From positions 806,001 through 870,000 of the forward strand of contig JAUDYN010000009.1 in assembly GCA_030407005.1 (NCBI GenBank): a DNA stretch of 64,000 nt. The letters run 5' to 3'. The notes below the pieces were generated by a model that saw only the letters and a program-made list of their open reading frames with translations, was not told the origin of the DNA and did no database searches. The DNA comes from Desarmillaria ectypa. Its lineage: Eukaryota; Basidiomycota; Agaricomycetes; Agaricales; Physalacriaceae. Positions 46,401-57,058 of the stretch are shown piece by piece (positions within the stretch are counted from its first letter, which is position 1; each line of letters begins with the position of its first letter). The translations under genes were made by a program, and so were the position numbers.

Positions 46401-47490
46401 CAGGCGATGCTACGACCGGTGGACTCGACTCGTAGACATCACGATGGTGCGGTTCAGAGCTTATTGATATCGATAGTGATGTTGAAGATGCCCCCGAATC
46501 GTTTCGCGTTCGTGACGAACCCGGCACCGGTTTCCTTTCGCAGATATTAATGGGGGAGGGCGAGCTTTTGCTGGGCGTCGTGTGATTGGGTGATATAGAG
46601 CCATTTGATGGCGAAGCTCTTTGGTGATTTTTCTTATTCAGGGAAGCATCCGAGTACTGACGAGGAAGCGAGGTAGTTCTGGGGGTAGGTCGTGTTAGGA
46701 CGGATGTGTTGCGCGTAGATGAAGTATCGTTCGCTGGTGATCGAGGCCGGTCCGAAAACAAGTACTGTGAAGCCGGAGACCGTGTACCTGCCGCCCGACG
46801 TGCTTCCTGTATTGCGGCCATTTCTTCTTCCGAGTATCCTGCATCCACCAGCTTTGTTGCCCATGAAGGTGGAAGACCAGCATACCTAGTCATAGATAGC
46901 AAAATCAGAAGAAAAACTGTAAAGCAAGAGGTAGACGTACGCTTCATCCACATGCACATGATGCTGTAAAGCAGGCATAAGAAAGCGTACTCGAACCACC
47001 AAAAGCGACGCACCTGAAAGTTCCATGGCATAGAGATGGCTTCATCATTCGAATCAAACGACTGGAGCGTTGACGTCTCATCCTTCACGGAACCCTTCAC
47101 TGACGGCGACTTTGGACTCCGTTTGGCGAACCTAAAAAAGCCCGACTTTTTGGAGCCTAAATGCTGGCCTTGCTCAGGTGAATACGACATAGCAGAGGCC
47201 GAGGACGATATGAGTGACATGGTGGAGTTATTGGGATGTGGAAAAGTGGATTGCTTTCTTGGCGCAAAAGGGTACTGAAAGGGAGGGGAAAGAGGGGAGC
47301 TTGGTAGTGAAAGAGAATCTGGAGATAGTGAAGCTAGGGACCGGTTATTGAGATAGTATGGGTCCTTTGGTGGTGGTGGTGGCGGAAGCAAGGAATCCTT
47401 CTCCTTCTTGCGTAGTTTGAAGACCTTCAGCGTTGAAAACCGCGACGACTTGGCGCCCCCATTAATGTTCGACGAGCTACTTGATGCCAT
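43484..47490 (-). CDS. p21-activated-type (PAK/STE20 group) protein kinase with CRIB domain
   Basis: From ATG 47490 (MASSSSSNINGGAKSSRF) a Ser/Pro-rich N-terminus leads to a CRIB motif split by two introns: ISMPWNFQ (about 47015-47040), HHVHVDEA (about 46942-46965) and YAGLPPSWATKLVDAGYSEE (about 46830-46890). This is the Cdc42/Rac-binding pattern ISxPxNFxHxxHV. A long Ser/Thr/Pro-rich linker of about 650 residues follows. The kinase domain has IAEGESGSVYAA (glycine loop), LVAIKSVPI (catalytic lysine), IAHRDVRSDNFLLN (catalytic loop), DFSYAVQV in place of DFG, WQAPEV, and DPLKVDVWSLGATVWEMAE. The stop is at 43484. PAKs transmit Cdc42/Rac signals to actin, polarity and MAPK pathways. An upstream in-frame start is possible, but 47490 gives the natural N-terminus. 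The gene is tail to tail with UTP10, 46 bases apart. Confidence 0.88.
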
Positions 47491-49335
47491 GCGTTCGTCG
47501 TCGCCAGCGTCGCTACTGCGTGTATACCCTGACTTCCTGGCCTGGGTACCCGAAAATGGCCTGGCAAACAATATACGGACTACAGGTTGTTGATATGCGG
47601 CGTCAAGTGTTAGGCCTGAGTTGATGTTCAAGGCTACTGATCCGGATATCGTAACAAGGAGCCTGTCACGATGAATAGCGACAAGCAGCACACGATGCGA
47701 TGCGCTGAACCATACAGATCCGCTGCCCGTCGTCGTCAGAATTGTCGCGTAAGGGTCGAGAGGGTTGTAGAAGAAGATGGAATGCCCCGTGACGTGACCA
47801 GAGTGTGACGGCCCTGCCCTTACCGCCTAATTCTCAAAATGTTTGAATTGTCTCATCAACTAGAACCATCTTCTTGTTCAACGTCAGCAATCCCGTCCCA
47901 CGTTCATCGAATCTTTGGTCTTGGTATGTCTGTACTGGCTGTCTACTGTCTTGAGTCTTTCCTTGTCTCCATTTCTGCGCTTTGTGTCCTTCAATCTGCC
48001 CGTCATCATTAAATATAAAGTTGTTTTATGGAAGTTCCAAAAAAACTTGGCCAAGAATAGGCGCTTCCCGGGCTTTGCGGACCGTCAACTGCTGTTCTGG
48101 TATTTTGATTTTCGTCGCTCTCCTGCCGCATCTTAAAAGTCTCTGCCGTTTGTTCCATGTGGCGTCGTCTAGTGGTAACAGGTCTCGTTTTGATCTTACA
48201 CCGTCATATATTGTCTTGGGCATAATGCAGTCATATGGCAACGATGTGTTCCGTGCCTTTCATCCTCGCCGAGAAAATTGCATGGAAATCCCTCAAAAAA
48301 TCTTGAAAAGAGGCCCATTTCCAGGCTCCTCAAACCTGAACGTTGAACAGCCAGGACGCCAGACTTACGAGATACAACAGGTTCGAATTATCCGAGGTGA
48401 CATCCCGTCTCCATCCGAAGCACAATTGGCCAATCGCGAGAATTACACTGCCATGGTCGAGGTTCGACGAGGCTGAATTTCGGATATTGCAATCATATAC
48501 GCAAGCGAACTGTCCAACCAGGTCCAAACGGAGTCGTTAAAGAATGCCGCCGGCTACATTCCACCCTGTTCAGCCCATGGACGAAACCTATCGGAACACT
48601 GTCAGCTTACCGTAAGCGTGCTTCAAGTTGTACTTTCTGAAAACGGGAATTGTACAGCCATCGCTCTCCTCGCTTTCTTACCGTTTGCAGCTTCCAAAGT
48701 GTCGTTTTCTGCGTGCCGCTACGGTGCGTGGATCGTCAGTGGCGTCGGCTCACCTCCTTGGGTATAGATGGCGGTATCGGAAGCAGTTACGATCTCTGGG
48801 CCCGACACTACTGTTTTTGGACGACCCGATGCGCCGGTGATACAATTCGGTATCCATGTCCGTAGTTTATCACCACACGGGTGAGCAGCCCTTTCAAAAT
48901 ACATTCAGTTTTCAATCGTCTAACGATGTCGACCCTCAAGAGCAGCCCGGCTCCTCGCTCCTCGTCAGGAACTGGGATGGACTTTTCTTAGCCTACCTAC
49001 GATGGCCCTGCTTTCTGGGTGGAGCATGCCATTGAGTAGACCTCGTCGGACACGGCATCCCTATCCAATATGTTGCCCAATTTATTTACAAGTCTCATGT
49101 TTTGTTTTGTTTTTTCATTTCCACGACATCTCGAGCGTCGTCAGCCCGGTCATGCATTTTTACGAAGCCCGAACGCTCACCGGTCAGAAAACTATCCAAA
49201 AATTCTACCGCTATTTCTGGATTCCTATCAAATTACAGCGACCCTCGTCATCCAATGAAGATCGACTATTTCTAGGCAACTACGCATTGTATAAGTATTA
49301 CCCCGCAGACAATCACCTCCTTTGGCTTCCCCTCC
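47491..49335. other. intergenic region upstream of PAK and Cys/His-rich gene A
   Basis: Several plus-strand frames (47982-48476, 48628-48865, 49002-49424) show no recognisable motif. A tRNA-like 5' half near 48160-48195 lacks a 3' half. A TATA-like TATAAGTAT sits near 49290, upstream of gene A. Confidence 0.35.
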
Positions 49336-49771
49336 ATGCCTTTTCTCACGTCCTCAAATGCCTTGCGCCTTCCTCAGCGACCGTTTCTTCTGATGCCAGA
49401 ATGGTGCGATCATTGCCCTCATAACTCAAGCGAGCACTGCCCTGTTCGGTGCGGCCACGCCAATGACCAACCGCCCTGGTCTCCCATGTCCCGTCGCGGA
49501 GAAAGCGATGCCTACCACAAACTATGGTGTTGTGACTGCCAAGTGTATTGCGGGGACCATTCATCACATACGGGTCCCGCGTATGACTACGAGCAGCTCA
49601 ACAACGAGCTATGTACATCTGTCAAGATACCTCCCCTCGACAGCCGCCTACTCACCTTTTGTTCCAGATAAAGCTCACAAACACCCACTCTTATCCTACA
49701 TGATGGACCTTTTTCAACATCTAATATCCGCCTTATCCGCGATCTTTCCTTCACGCCGAGTCCCACAATGA
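49336..49771 (+). CDS. small Cys/His-rich putative zinc-binding protein, paralog A
   Basis: Exon 1 is 49336-49573, the intron 49574-49667 (GTCCCG...TTCCAG) and exon 2 49668-49771, giving 113 residues; an internal ATG at 49393 would give a 94-residue form. The core reads WCDHCPHNSSEH, RCGHANDQPPWSPM, ESDAYHKLWCCDCQVYCGDH. After the junction comes DKAHKHPLLSYMMDLFQHLI and SRRVP. Paired CxxC motifs, CG and HxxWCxxC spacing suggest a zinc-binding ribbon or finger. It aligns end to end with paralog B at 50800-51154, including an exactly equal 8-residue spacer between YC and K-x-HK, which supports the splice choice. No signal peptide is seen. I do not recognise a described family. Confidence 0.6.
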
Positions 49772-50799
49772 TACCCTACCTTTTACATAGCGATCTATTG
49801 ACGCGTATACATACATCTACACCTTTCTTCTTCCGATACCCGCCTCTGGACCATTTCTCGACCACGCCACCAGTTATTAAACCTCTCCCCGCTCCTTCGC
49901 TTCTGTTCGATACCATAGAATGGACTAGAGCCTTCCATGTAACTTTCATGCGAATCGCATCTGGTCATATGTCCACTCCACGGTCCCGTGCTTTATGGGC
50001 TCAAGTAACTAGCGCAAACCAATGAGAGCCAAGAGGACCCAAGTTTAATCATCGGGACTGGGCAGTATTACATGTAAGTGCGTTGACAACGATAAAGATC
50101 GGTAAACGCAAATTGTCAAGGGAACGATGATGAGCCTGAGCGCCCATGAGGACCCACTATGACCAATTACCATGGTAGACTCGTGGCAAATGGTCGGTGC
50201 CGCCTGTAAATCTACCCACTTCACAGAAAAGGAAACTCAAGACGCCACAATTTCATTCAAGAGCAGACCAGCCACTAACCGCCATGGTACTTTTATAAAC
50301 AAATTTCAACTTACAATGTCATCTCCGGCGCTTCAAGGTGCACCCCGAAGTCGGTAGCACGCCACACGGCGTTCTCCAGCCATGAGATTCGCTCCCATTT
50401 AACAAGTTCATTAAATTAGCACTGTTACAGCAAGCCAAGCAACTCTCATTGCCTTCCAAGTGTTGCCGATTACAAGATCCGGGATCCCCTCTATCCATCC
50501 ATCATTAAATCACGGCCAACTTGAAATAACTTAACCCTTCGCGAAAAGTAAACTCAACAACCTACCTGAACAAGTCGTTGCCAACACGCGCCACGCACGC
50601 GCCGTATTACAAAGTCCCCGGACAATATGTTTTAGCTATGATGCATAAACCCCGACGTCATGGCGCGTTGAAATACTCAGAGCTACATATTACAACTCCG
50701 AGAATGCTAACGTACATCCAGCACAGTGATCACCGTTCGAAATCCCGCTGGGCTTATTTAAAGGCTGCTCAAGTAGCTCCCCGGTCCCATAGTTCAATT
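49772..50799. other. spacer between the two Cys/His-rich paralogs
   Basis: No coding or RNA signal was recognised. A TATA-like TTATTTAAAGG near 50755-50765 lies about 40 bases upstream of the ATG of paralog B. Confidence 0.4.
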
Positions 50800-51154
50800 A
50801 TGTCCTCTTCTGCTTCGCCTTCCTCACTACTGTCCGAGTGCCCCTGCTGCCCTCACAGTGACTCGCACTATTTCATTCGATGTGGATGCCCCAATGACAA
50901 ACCTCCTTCCCATCCCATGCATGTCATGGACGATGCCTTCCACCTTGAATGGTGCTCAACCTGTCTTCTATATTGTGTCCATCCGGTGAACTGCCACCAC
51001 AAACGACACAAGAGCATCATCTCAAATATCTTGTCATGTTTTTCCCGTACGTTCGCCCTTCCCCTCCCTCCTCACTTTGACTAACACGTTTGTACGACGG
51101 CCAGATTTCGCCCGCCACGTTCTCAAAGTCCTTCACTTACACAGACTCCCATGA
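50800..51154 (+). CDS. small Cys/His-rich putative zinc-binding protein, paralog B
   Basis: Exon 1 is 50800-51046, the intron 51047-51104 (GTACGT...GGCCAG, with a clear CTAAC branch site near 51081) and exon 2 51105-51154, giving 98 residues. The core is SECPCCPHSDSHYFIRCGCP, then NDKPPSHPMHVMDDAFHLEW, CSTCLLYC and KRHKSIISNILSCFSHFARH, ending LHRLP. The shared pattern with paralog A is C-x2-C-P-H, R-C-G-x2-N-D-x-P-P-x2-P-M, D-A-(Y/F)-H-x2-W-C-x2-C-x2-Y-C, and an amphipathic C-terminal helix ending R-x-P. Without the intron the frame would end in a different tail at 51084, which fits paralog A less well. Eight cysteines and several histidines suggest metal binding. Function unknown. Confidence 0.65.
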
Positions 51155-51375
51155 GGTAGGAGCCACCTCCGCAAGTGCTGACACAACTTTAAAAAAAATT
51201 GTTCAGTGACCGGCGATCAAGCCAATTGAATTCATATCCAAGGAACTATTTTTATATCTCAGTAGTTTTATTTCGAAGTAATATAGCGGGAGTAGCCGAG
51301 CTTGAAGAGGGTTAATAATGAGTCACCGTGTAATCAGTAGTAGCATACACCCCGGCCTGGACGTGAATAGAACAC

Positions 51376-53070
51376 CTAACTCCTCCCTTTCCTCCTCGGC
51401 GGCTTCGGGAATTGCACCGGAGCGGTCAATACGGCCATTTTCGTGTTAGCAACATCATTAGATAGCCCGTACCTCGCACGATCTCTCTCGCCAAGTTTCT
51501 TCAGCTGACAACCTATCGTTTAAAACATGAATCCCAGTCTGATACGAAGCACTGGAGAGTTACCTAAACTCCGAAATAGCAGGTTCACTCTGTAATAGCG
51601 GTAACGTGTGAGTAAGGACGGCTGAAACGACTTTAGAAGAAGGCTTACTGGGTAGGTGGAGCAGACAGGTCATGCGCAATGACACTGGGATCCGAAGCGT
51701 AGTCATCGACCTTGAGACATAACGCAAAAAGATGCGTGAGGAGCTTGGTCTCCGAAGTTTTGGTCACTCGATGACTAACATATGGAAATTAGTTACAGGC
51801 TGACACCAATAACTATATTTACGCACACAGTAGATTCCCTGGAAAACTCCGTAAACCGGGCCAAGAGGCTATCCAAAATAACAGTAGGAATTGTTGACAG
51901 ACGCTCCTCGAGTTTGGCCTTCTCGACCTCTTTATGCCCAGCCGTACGTCGGAAAGCGAGCATGGCCGAGATGTAGTATATTATTTTCCTGTGACAAAAA
52001 GGTGCCATCAGCATTTACCAAAGAAAGGAGAGCAGAAAAGACCTACAGCTTCTTCTTCGTCCCCTTCTCCGACAAATCTAGACGTTTCAGATTCGAATAT
52101 ACCCAATCCGAGTTACGCGCAGGCAACAGCGCAACTTTGTCTTTCTCGCTTGTGGACTTGTTTAATATCTCAGTAGGTATCGCCTTCCATTCGTTCTCCG
52201 GGATAATATCATGCAAATTATACACCTCCGCTGGATCGCTCGTCGTAGCATTATACGGTGGGATCGGACGACTCATATCTGCCACTTCTTTGGCTTCTTC
52301 TGTTAAAATATCTTGCATCAGTGACTCACATCGCCCAGCAAGGGTAATGAAAACATACGCAGAGTAGGCAGTCCCACCGCACCCACATCAATGGCATCCT
52401 GCACATACCCCATCACGCCCTTCATAGCACCGATGTCGACCTTGTTACGCTCCTGTGCGCGGATAGCCGCCTGTGATTTTTTCGTTCCAAATGACTCTCC
52501 AAGCGCATTCTTTGCCTCATGGTAAGCCAACTGGGTTGGTATGGAACTTGCAGTAACAGATTTGAGCGCCTTGACGGTGCGTGCCAATGAATGCAAGGGT
52601 GCCGGTGAAGGCAGGAGGGTCAGCGAGGATGTTCGCGGGTTATGTACCGCCAGCAGATATCTAATATTCACTGTTAGCACTAAATTAGCATGAAATGAGT
52701 ATCTAGCCACTCACCGACAGCCAGACTCCGCGATATGCTTATTCTCTTCGTCATTGGAGACAAATTCTACACTGGGCGTTTCCCCAACGATAATCATCGC
52801 GTCCGTGCTGGAATTGGGGTCACTTTTCCCCTTTTCCTTGGTCTTTGACTTGGCTTTTTTTCGAGCATAGCACTTGAACGGCGTTGATGCAGGAGCATCG
52901 ATACCAGGAAAGCTCACTTGAATGACATTCAATACCGGCAATGCTCCATGAATATTTCTCGCACCTAGTACAGGTCCATTAGTCCCAGGCTTGGCAGTCG
53001 TACTGGAAATAGTGAATGTCAATTTTTCTGGAGATTCTTCACGTTTGCGTTTCGTCCCAGACGCGCTCAT
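51376..53070 (-). CDS. RPA49: RNA polymerase I subunit RPA49 (A49-like)
   Basis: Minus-strand exons begin at ATG 53070 (MSASGTKRKREESPEKL) and end GRS-TAG at 51376. Recognisable blocks are the N-terminal dimerisation part (PFKCYARKK, SVEFVSNDEENKHIAESGCR, YLLAVHNPRTSSLTLLPSP), the linker with ALGESFGTKKSQAAIRAQER, and the tandem winged-helix region. That region starts MQDILTEEAKEVADMSRPIP, then YNLHDIIPENEWKAIPTEIL, IIYYISAMLAFRR and KLLTHLFALCLKVDDY. A49 pairs with A34.5 as the built-in TFIIE/TFIIF-like module of RNA polymerase I, needed for efficient rRNA elongation in the nucleolus. A slightly longer start upstream (53109) is in frame but less typical. About seven short introns are needed. 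Confidence 0.88.
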
Positions 53071-53484
53071 CGTTGACAGAGGTCGTTGCACACGTGGGAA
53101 AAGAGACAAAAAATTTGGGCTCCGACAAGATAAGATCAGGAAAATAGATCCCCCATTTTTCTAGCAGTATTTAATAATGAAAAGAAGAAAAATCTCCAGT
53201 GTAAACCCAGAAACCTCGGCTGAGAAATCACTGCGACTCCCTGTTGGTATATCTACTCTGGTCCAGTACGGTCATAAGTAAGCAGTAAATATAAAGTCGT
53301 AAAAGAGATATAGCAATACATTAAATAACGAAAGCAATGCGACATGCGTGTAAAGCATTGTGCGTTTAACAATGAGCGCGTGTGTTCAACATCGTTCCAG
53401 CGTTGTTGAATTAATGAATGAGCTGGTTAGCGAGCGTCAGTGATGAGCAAATTCATCAATAATCTGTGGATCTTCGTTTCATCT
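53071..53484. other. intergenic between RPA49 promoter and PL14 3' end
   Basis: No frame or RNA gene recognised. The left part should hold the RPA49 promoter. Confidence 0.4.
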
Positions 53485-54698
53485 CTAAAGGCTCTCGGTG
53501 ATGGCAACCGAGAAGTCGGAAAAGTATGCGTTTTGATCTTGGGGAGATGCCCAATCTGAGGTGGATCCTACAATATCATTTAAGCCACCAGGATATATGA
53601 GACGGGAGAAAATCAAGCATACCACCAAAGAACGTTTGGAACATCATACCCCTAATCTTTCCTTCTTCGCTATTCCTGAGAACAAGGCCGCTGGCGCTAA
53701 TGACGCTCTTGCCGCCAACAAAGAGTTCCAATTCCCCATTCTCCTGGCCAACGTCATTAAGGCGTACGCGTTGGCTTACAGTTATCCTCTCTCCTGCTTT
53801 AAAAGAGAAAGCCCCGCGGTTAATAGAAGCCCCGTAAGTCGGGTTACACTCCGATCCTTCATCACTGCAAAAGTTGTTATTGGCGTCAAAGCTGGGGGGA
53901 AGGTAGGTGTAGATCTCTCCAGCACCGTCCGTACGGAACATCAAGCGAGCAGAGAAGCACTTGTCTGAACGACGGCCACCGGAACAGCTCTGAGCAGTAT
54001 CCTCGTCATTGCCTCCATCTATGACAGCAAGTCTGGATTAGGAACAAAATCCCGCCGATGATCAAATAGTACTCACATAACCCAAGGAGCTTCCCACCCT
54101 TATTGAATTCAAACCCGTCCTCAAAAAAAACAGAATACCCGAACGTGGCCTCTTTTGCAGTGGTCAAATCGAGACTGTCCGGTCCCGGAGCGTAAAAGGA
54201 GAAGCCACCCTGGGGATCATGCTTGAATGTGTAGGATCCCTGGGGGTAGAACCCCTTCATTGACTCCACACCATCCGGAGCAGACACGTAGTCGTGCAAG
54301 AGGGCAGTAATATCATTGTGCGGTTGAAGCGTGCTGTCTGACAAAGGAAGAGCGTCGTTGCTCAGCGTGGAGGTTGTCCAAGAGGCAACGATTGAAGACA
54401 CAGGGAAAAGGAACGATAGGGAGTTGTCGGACTTGGAGGTAGACGAGGCAGTTGATGAAGGAGCTGAGGAAGAGGAAGAGGTGGCCAATGAGCTACTGGA
54501 AAATTCGGTGCTGGATTCTATGACATTGTTCAACAACGCCGCAGTGGCAGTCAACGAGGCAGTAGGGCTGAAAGAAATTTCGGTGGAAGAGGAGGTTGAC
54601 AGTGCACGGTAGTGTCGCCAGTGGTTGTGAATTGGTAGGGCCTCCACAAGGGCAATAACGAATGTGAGGACAAACATAAAGAATCTTGCAGCATACAT
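53485..54698 (-). CDS. polysaccharide lyase family 14 protein, secreted, with Ser-rich linker
   Basis: From ATG 54698 the minus strand encodes a signal peptide (MYAARFFMFVLTFVIALVEA) and a long Ser/Thr-rich segment (SSSSLATSSSSSAPSST). The catalytic-type domain follows: SYTFKHDPQGGFSFYAPGPD, LTTAKEATFGYSVFFEDGFE, FNKGGKLLGLYGG, CSGGRRSDKCFSARLMFRTD, GAGEIYTYLPP and ERITVSQRVRLNDVGQENGE. Last come RGMMFQTFFGG and, after an intron, DWASPQDQNAYFSDFSVAI, with a TAG at 53485. This is the PL14 pattern common in agaricomycetes. PL14 enzymes cleave uronic-acid polysaccharides such as alginate or glucuronan by beta-elimination; the fungal substrate is not certain. Two introns (one near 54060, one near 53580) are in phase. 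The Ser-rich linker before the domain suggests a heavily O-glycosylated stalk. Confidence 0.85.
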
Positions 54699-57058
54699 GG
54701 TGGGAATTAAAAAGAAATGGAGATCTAAAAGGAGGATTAAGAGGAAACGACGTGAAGGAAGGGGAAACGAGGAACGAGAGGATAAAGGATCGGGATAAAG
54801 GAAATTTCCGATCAGGTTAACAAGAACATTTTCGTCGGCCAAGACAAACAAAAATGTACCGCCACCATTGAATGCTGTCAATCACAGGTGTTGGTACCTT
54901 ACAAGTACGTAAATCAATTAAAAGAATACAAAAAACTGATGGAGACACTTGCTTACCAGCCAGCAACGACGGTTGAAAAGTAGAGCAATCAAGTAACCGG
55001 CTACGGCTTTTCGTTGAAAATTTGACGAGCGAGTAGCAATAGTCGCAGTTCGTTCCCATCCCAATTCATGATATCCGAAAATATTCGTTCCAAAGGATCA
55101 AAGCTACTTGTAGGCCAAGACAGTACCCATTCGGTCATACGTGGAAAAATAGGACATCGTTCTCGGTGTTTCGCATTATTCGGAGACCTGTCAACAGCGA
55201 AAGACTTGCCCATAACATTCTGAGCGTTCCTTACGGAGAAATACTTTGAGGTCTGAGCGCCCAAGGAAATCAGATCTGGATTATCCAGGTCCTGGGGCAA
55301 TGATCGTCGTCGTGTAACGACGACGATGGCAGGTACATCTGACGAGCGTCTGAGAGCCAGCAATAGACACACAGTTGAGTTATACACTCTCCTTGAAAGG
55401 CCCGGCAAGAAGCAAGCTCGAGACTATGCATGACAGACCACTGGTGGTCGCAGTAAGCGGCCGCTGTAAAGAATATGGAGACAATGTCATTGATGGGGGT
55501 ATTTGGAAACCTGAAGGCTGGTAGTGTCAAGCCACGAATTGTACACTGTGCTCTGTGACGAGACGAACTGAATGAACCTCATGGGATGGAGCCGTCACTT
55601 GCTGCGAGTACGTCGAGGTGGATGGAGCAGGTCGAGAACACTTGTCTCCGCGCCAAAGGCGCTGGAAGCAAACGATAACATGTTGGTCCGATGCCGAAGA
55701 GAGCAGGGATCCATACATACGATCGACTGTTAATTATTCTGTAACAATCCTGGTGGACAGGACCCTTGGAAAGACGATTAATAACTATGTTTCCCAAGAT
55801 CGGTGACACCCACTGTTCGTTGGTCAAACGCGCATTCATGGGCTTGTCGTAAAGTTAAAGACGGGGTACATAGCCATCCAACACTCGAACACAAGGAGGT
55901 ACTAAGGACGTTCTTCAAGTTCTTCTATAGTATCTTGAATAAGCACCGAAAGAAAATACACTCGGGCCTCCGCGGCATTAAAACGCCCCCGACCTGCAGT
56001 GCGGGAACGGAAGGCCAAATTCAAGCCAAAATTCTGCGAAGGTCAGAAGCCAGCAACATGCATTGAAACATACTCCTTTCAGCGCACATCATTACGAGCG
56101 GTGTTTCGAAACATTTCATAGCAATTTCATAGCAAAGGTACCGCCTCTTCCTCGCTGTGAAATGGCAGTTCGACAATGTCTACGTTCCAGGTTCTAGGCG
56201 GTAAAATTATGAAGTCGATGGAATCTGTCCAAACATTCTGGGCGTGACCAAATTTCAGAGTTTTTCATGCACGTTGCCCTTGGTATCCTAGCAAGGACCA
56301 AGGACCCAATATCGCATAAAGGAAAAAGGTTGGAAGGATGTATACGAGCAAGCATAGATAATTGTCGATGCCTCCGTTGCAAGAAGGATTGAAGCAAGCA
56401 CGTCATTGCACAGTCCACACAGAACGGAGAGTCAAAAACTGCCCATTTTCAGCACGCATTGTTCCGTGACTTTTCGGAAGCACACTAGGTGAATGAAACA
56501 CTCACAGTCACCGTGTTCGTCGCCTAACTGCGGAGATGTGAAGAAAAAAAGTCGAAAAGAGTGACAGGGCCTGGGGGCTTAGAAGTCCGCTGGGCGGCAA
56601 AATCCGTAATGCTTGCAGTATTCCACGCATTGTGTAATGCACTGGGTGGAGAAAATCGAGTGGGTTTCATGTCGTTGGTATCATGCATCACTGAAAGACG
56701 GAACCGACGAGCTAATTTCTTTAACCGGAGAGATGAAAGAAACGATACCGGGTCCTTAGAGGAACTTTAAATGAAGCAAGAGGTAAGATTTGTGGAGAAA
56801 GAAGACTCCCGACAAGCTAGATTATCTTCCATAAAAATCAGATTAGATCAGATGCGAAGGGAATTCACCACCACGTCCGCTAGAAACATATCAGTGCGAC
56901 TGAGTGGGTCATCGTGATCCTTACAAGGACATGTTGTGAACAAAAAATAGGACAATCGATTAACGCACACACCTCGAGAAAAGTAGCACGTTTAAGGTAC
57001 TTAACAAATCCATAAATTTAATGCCGTAGGGATGAGAGAACAAAATGTGAGTATCAGG
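54699..57058. other. gene-poor stretch with one unrecognised minus-strand frame (55010-55530)
   Basis: Minus-strand open frames between 55001 and 55530 look moderately protein-like (NAQNVMGKSFAVDRSPNN, RMTEWVLSWPTSSFDPLERI) but switch frame and match nothing I recognise; a gene fragment is possible. Nothing convincing was seen from 55530 to 57058. Confidence 0.3.

Noticed and set aside
48158..48200. tRNA-like sequence (GTCGTCTAGTGGTAACA with a TTTTGATC loop)
   Set aside because: It resembles the D arm and anticodon region of a Gln-type tRNA, but no matching T arm or acceptor strand follows. The nearest GGTTCGAAT is about 190 bases away, so it is at most a fragment and was not called.
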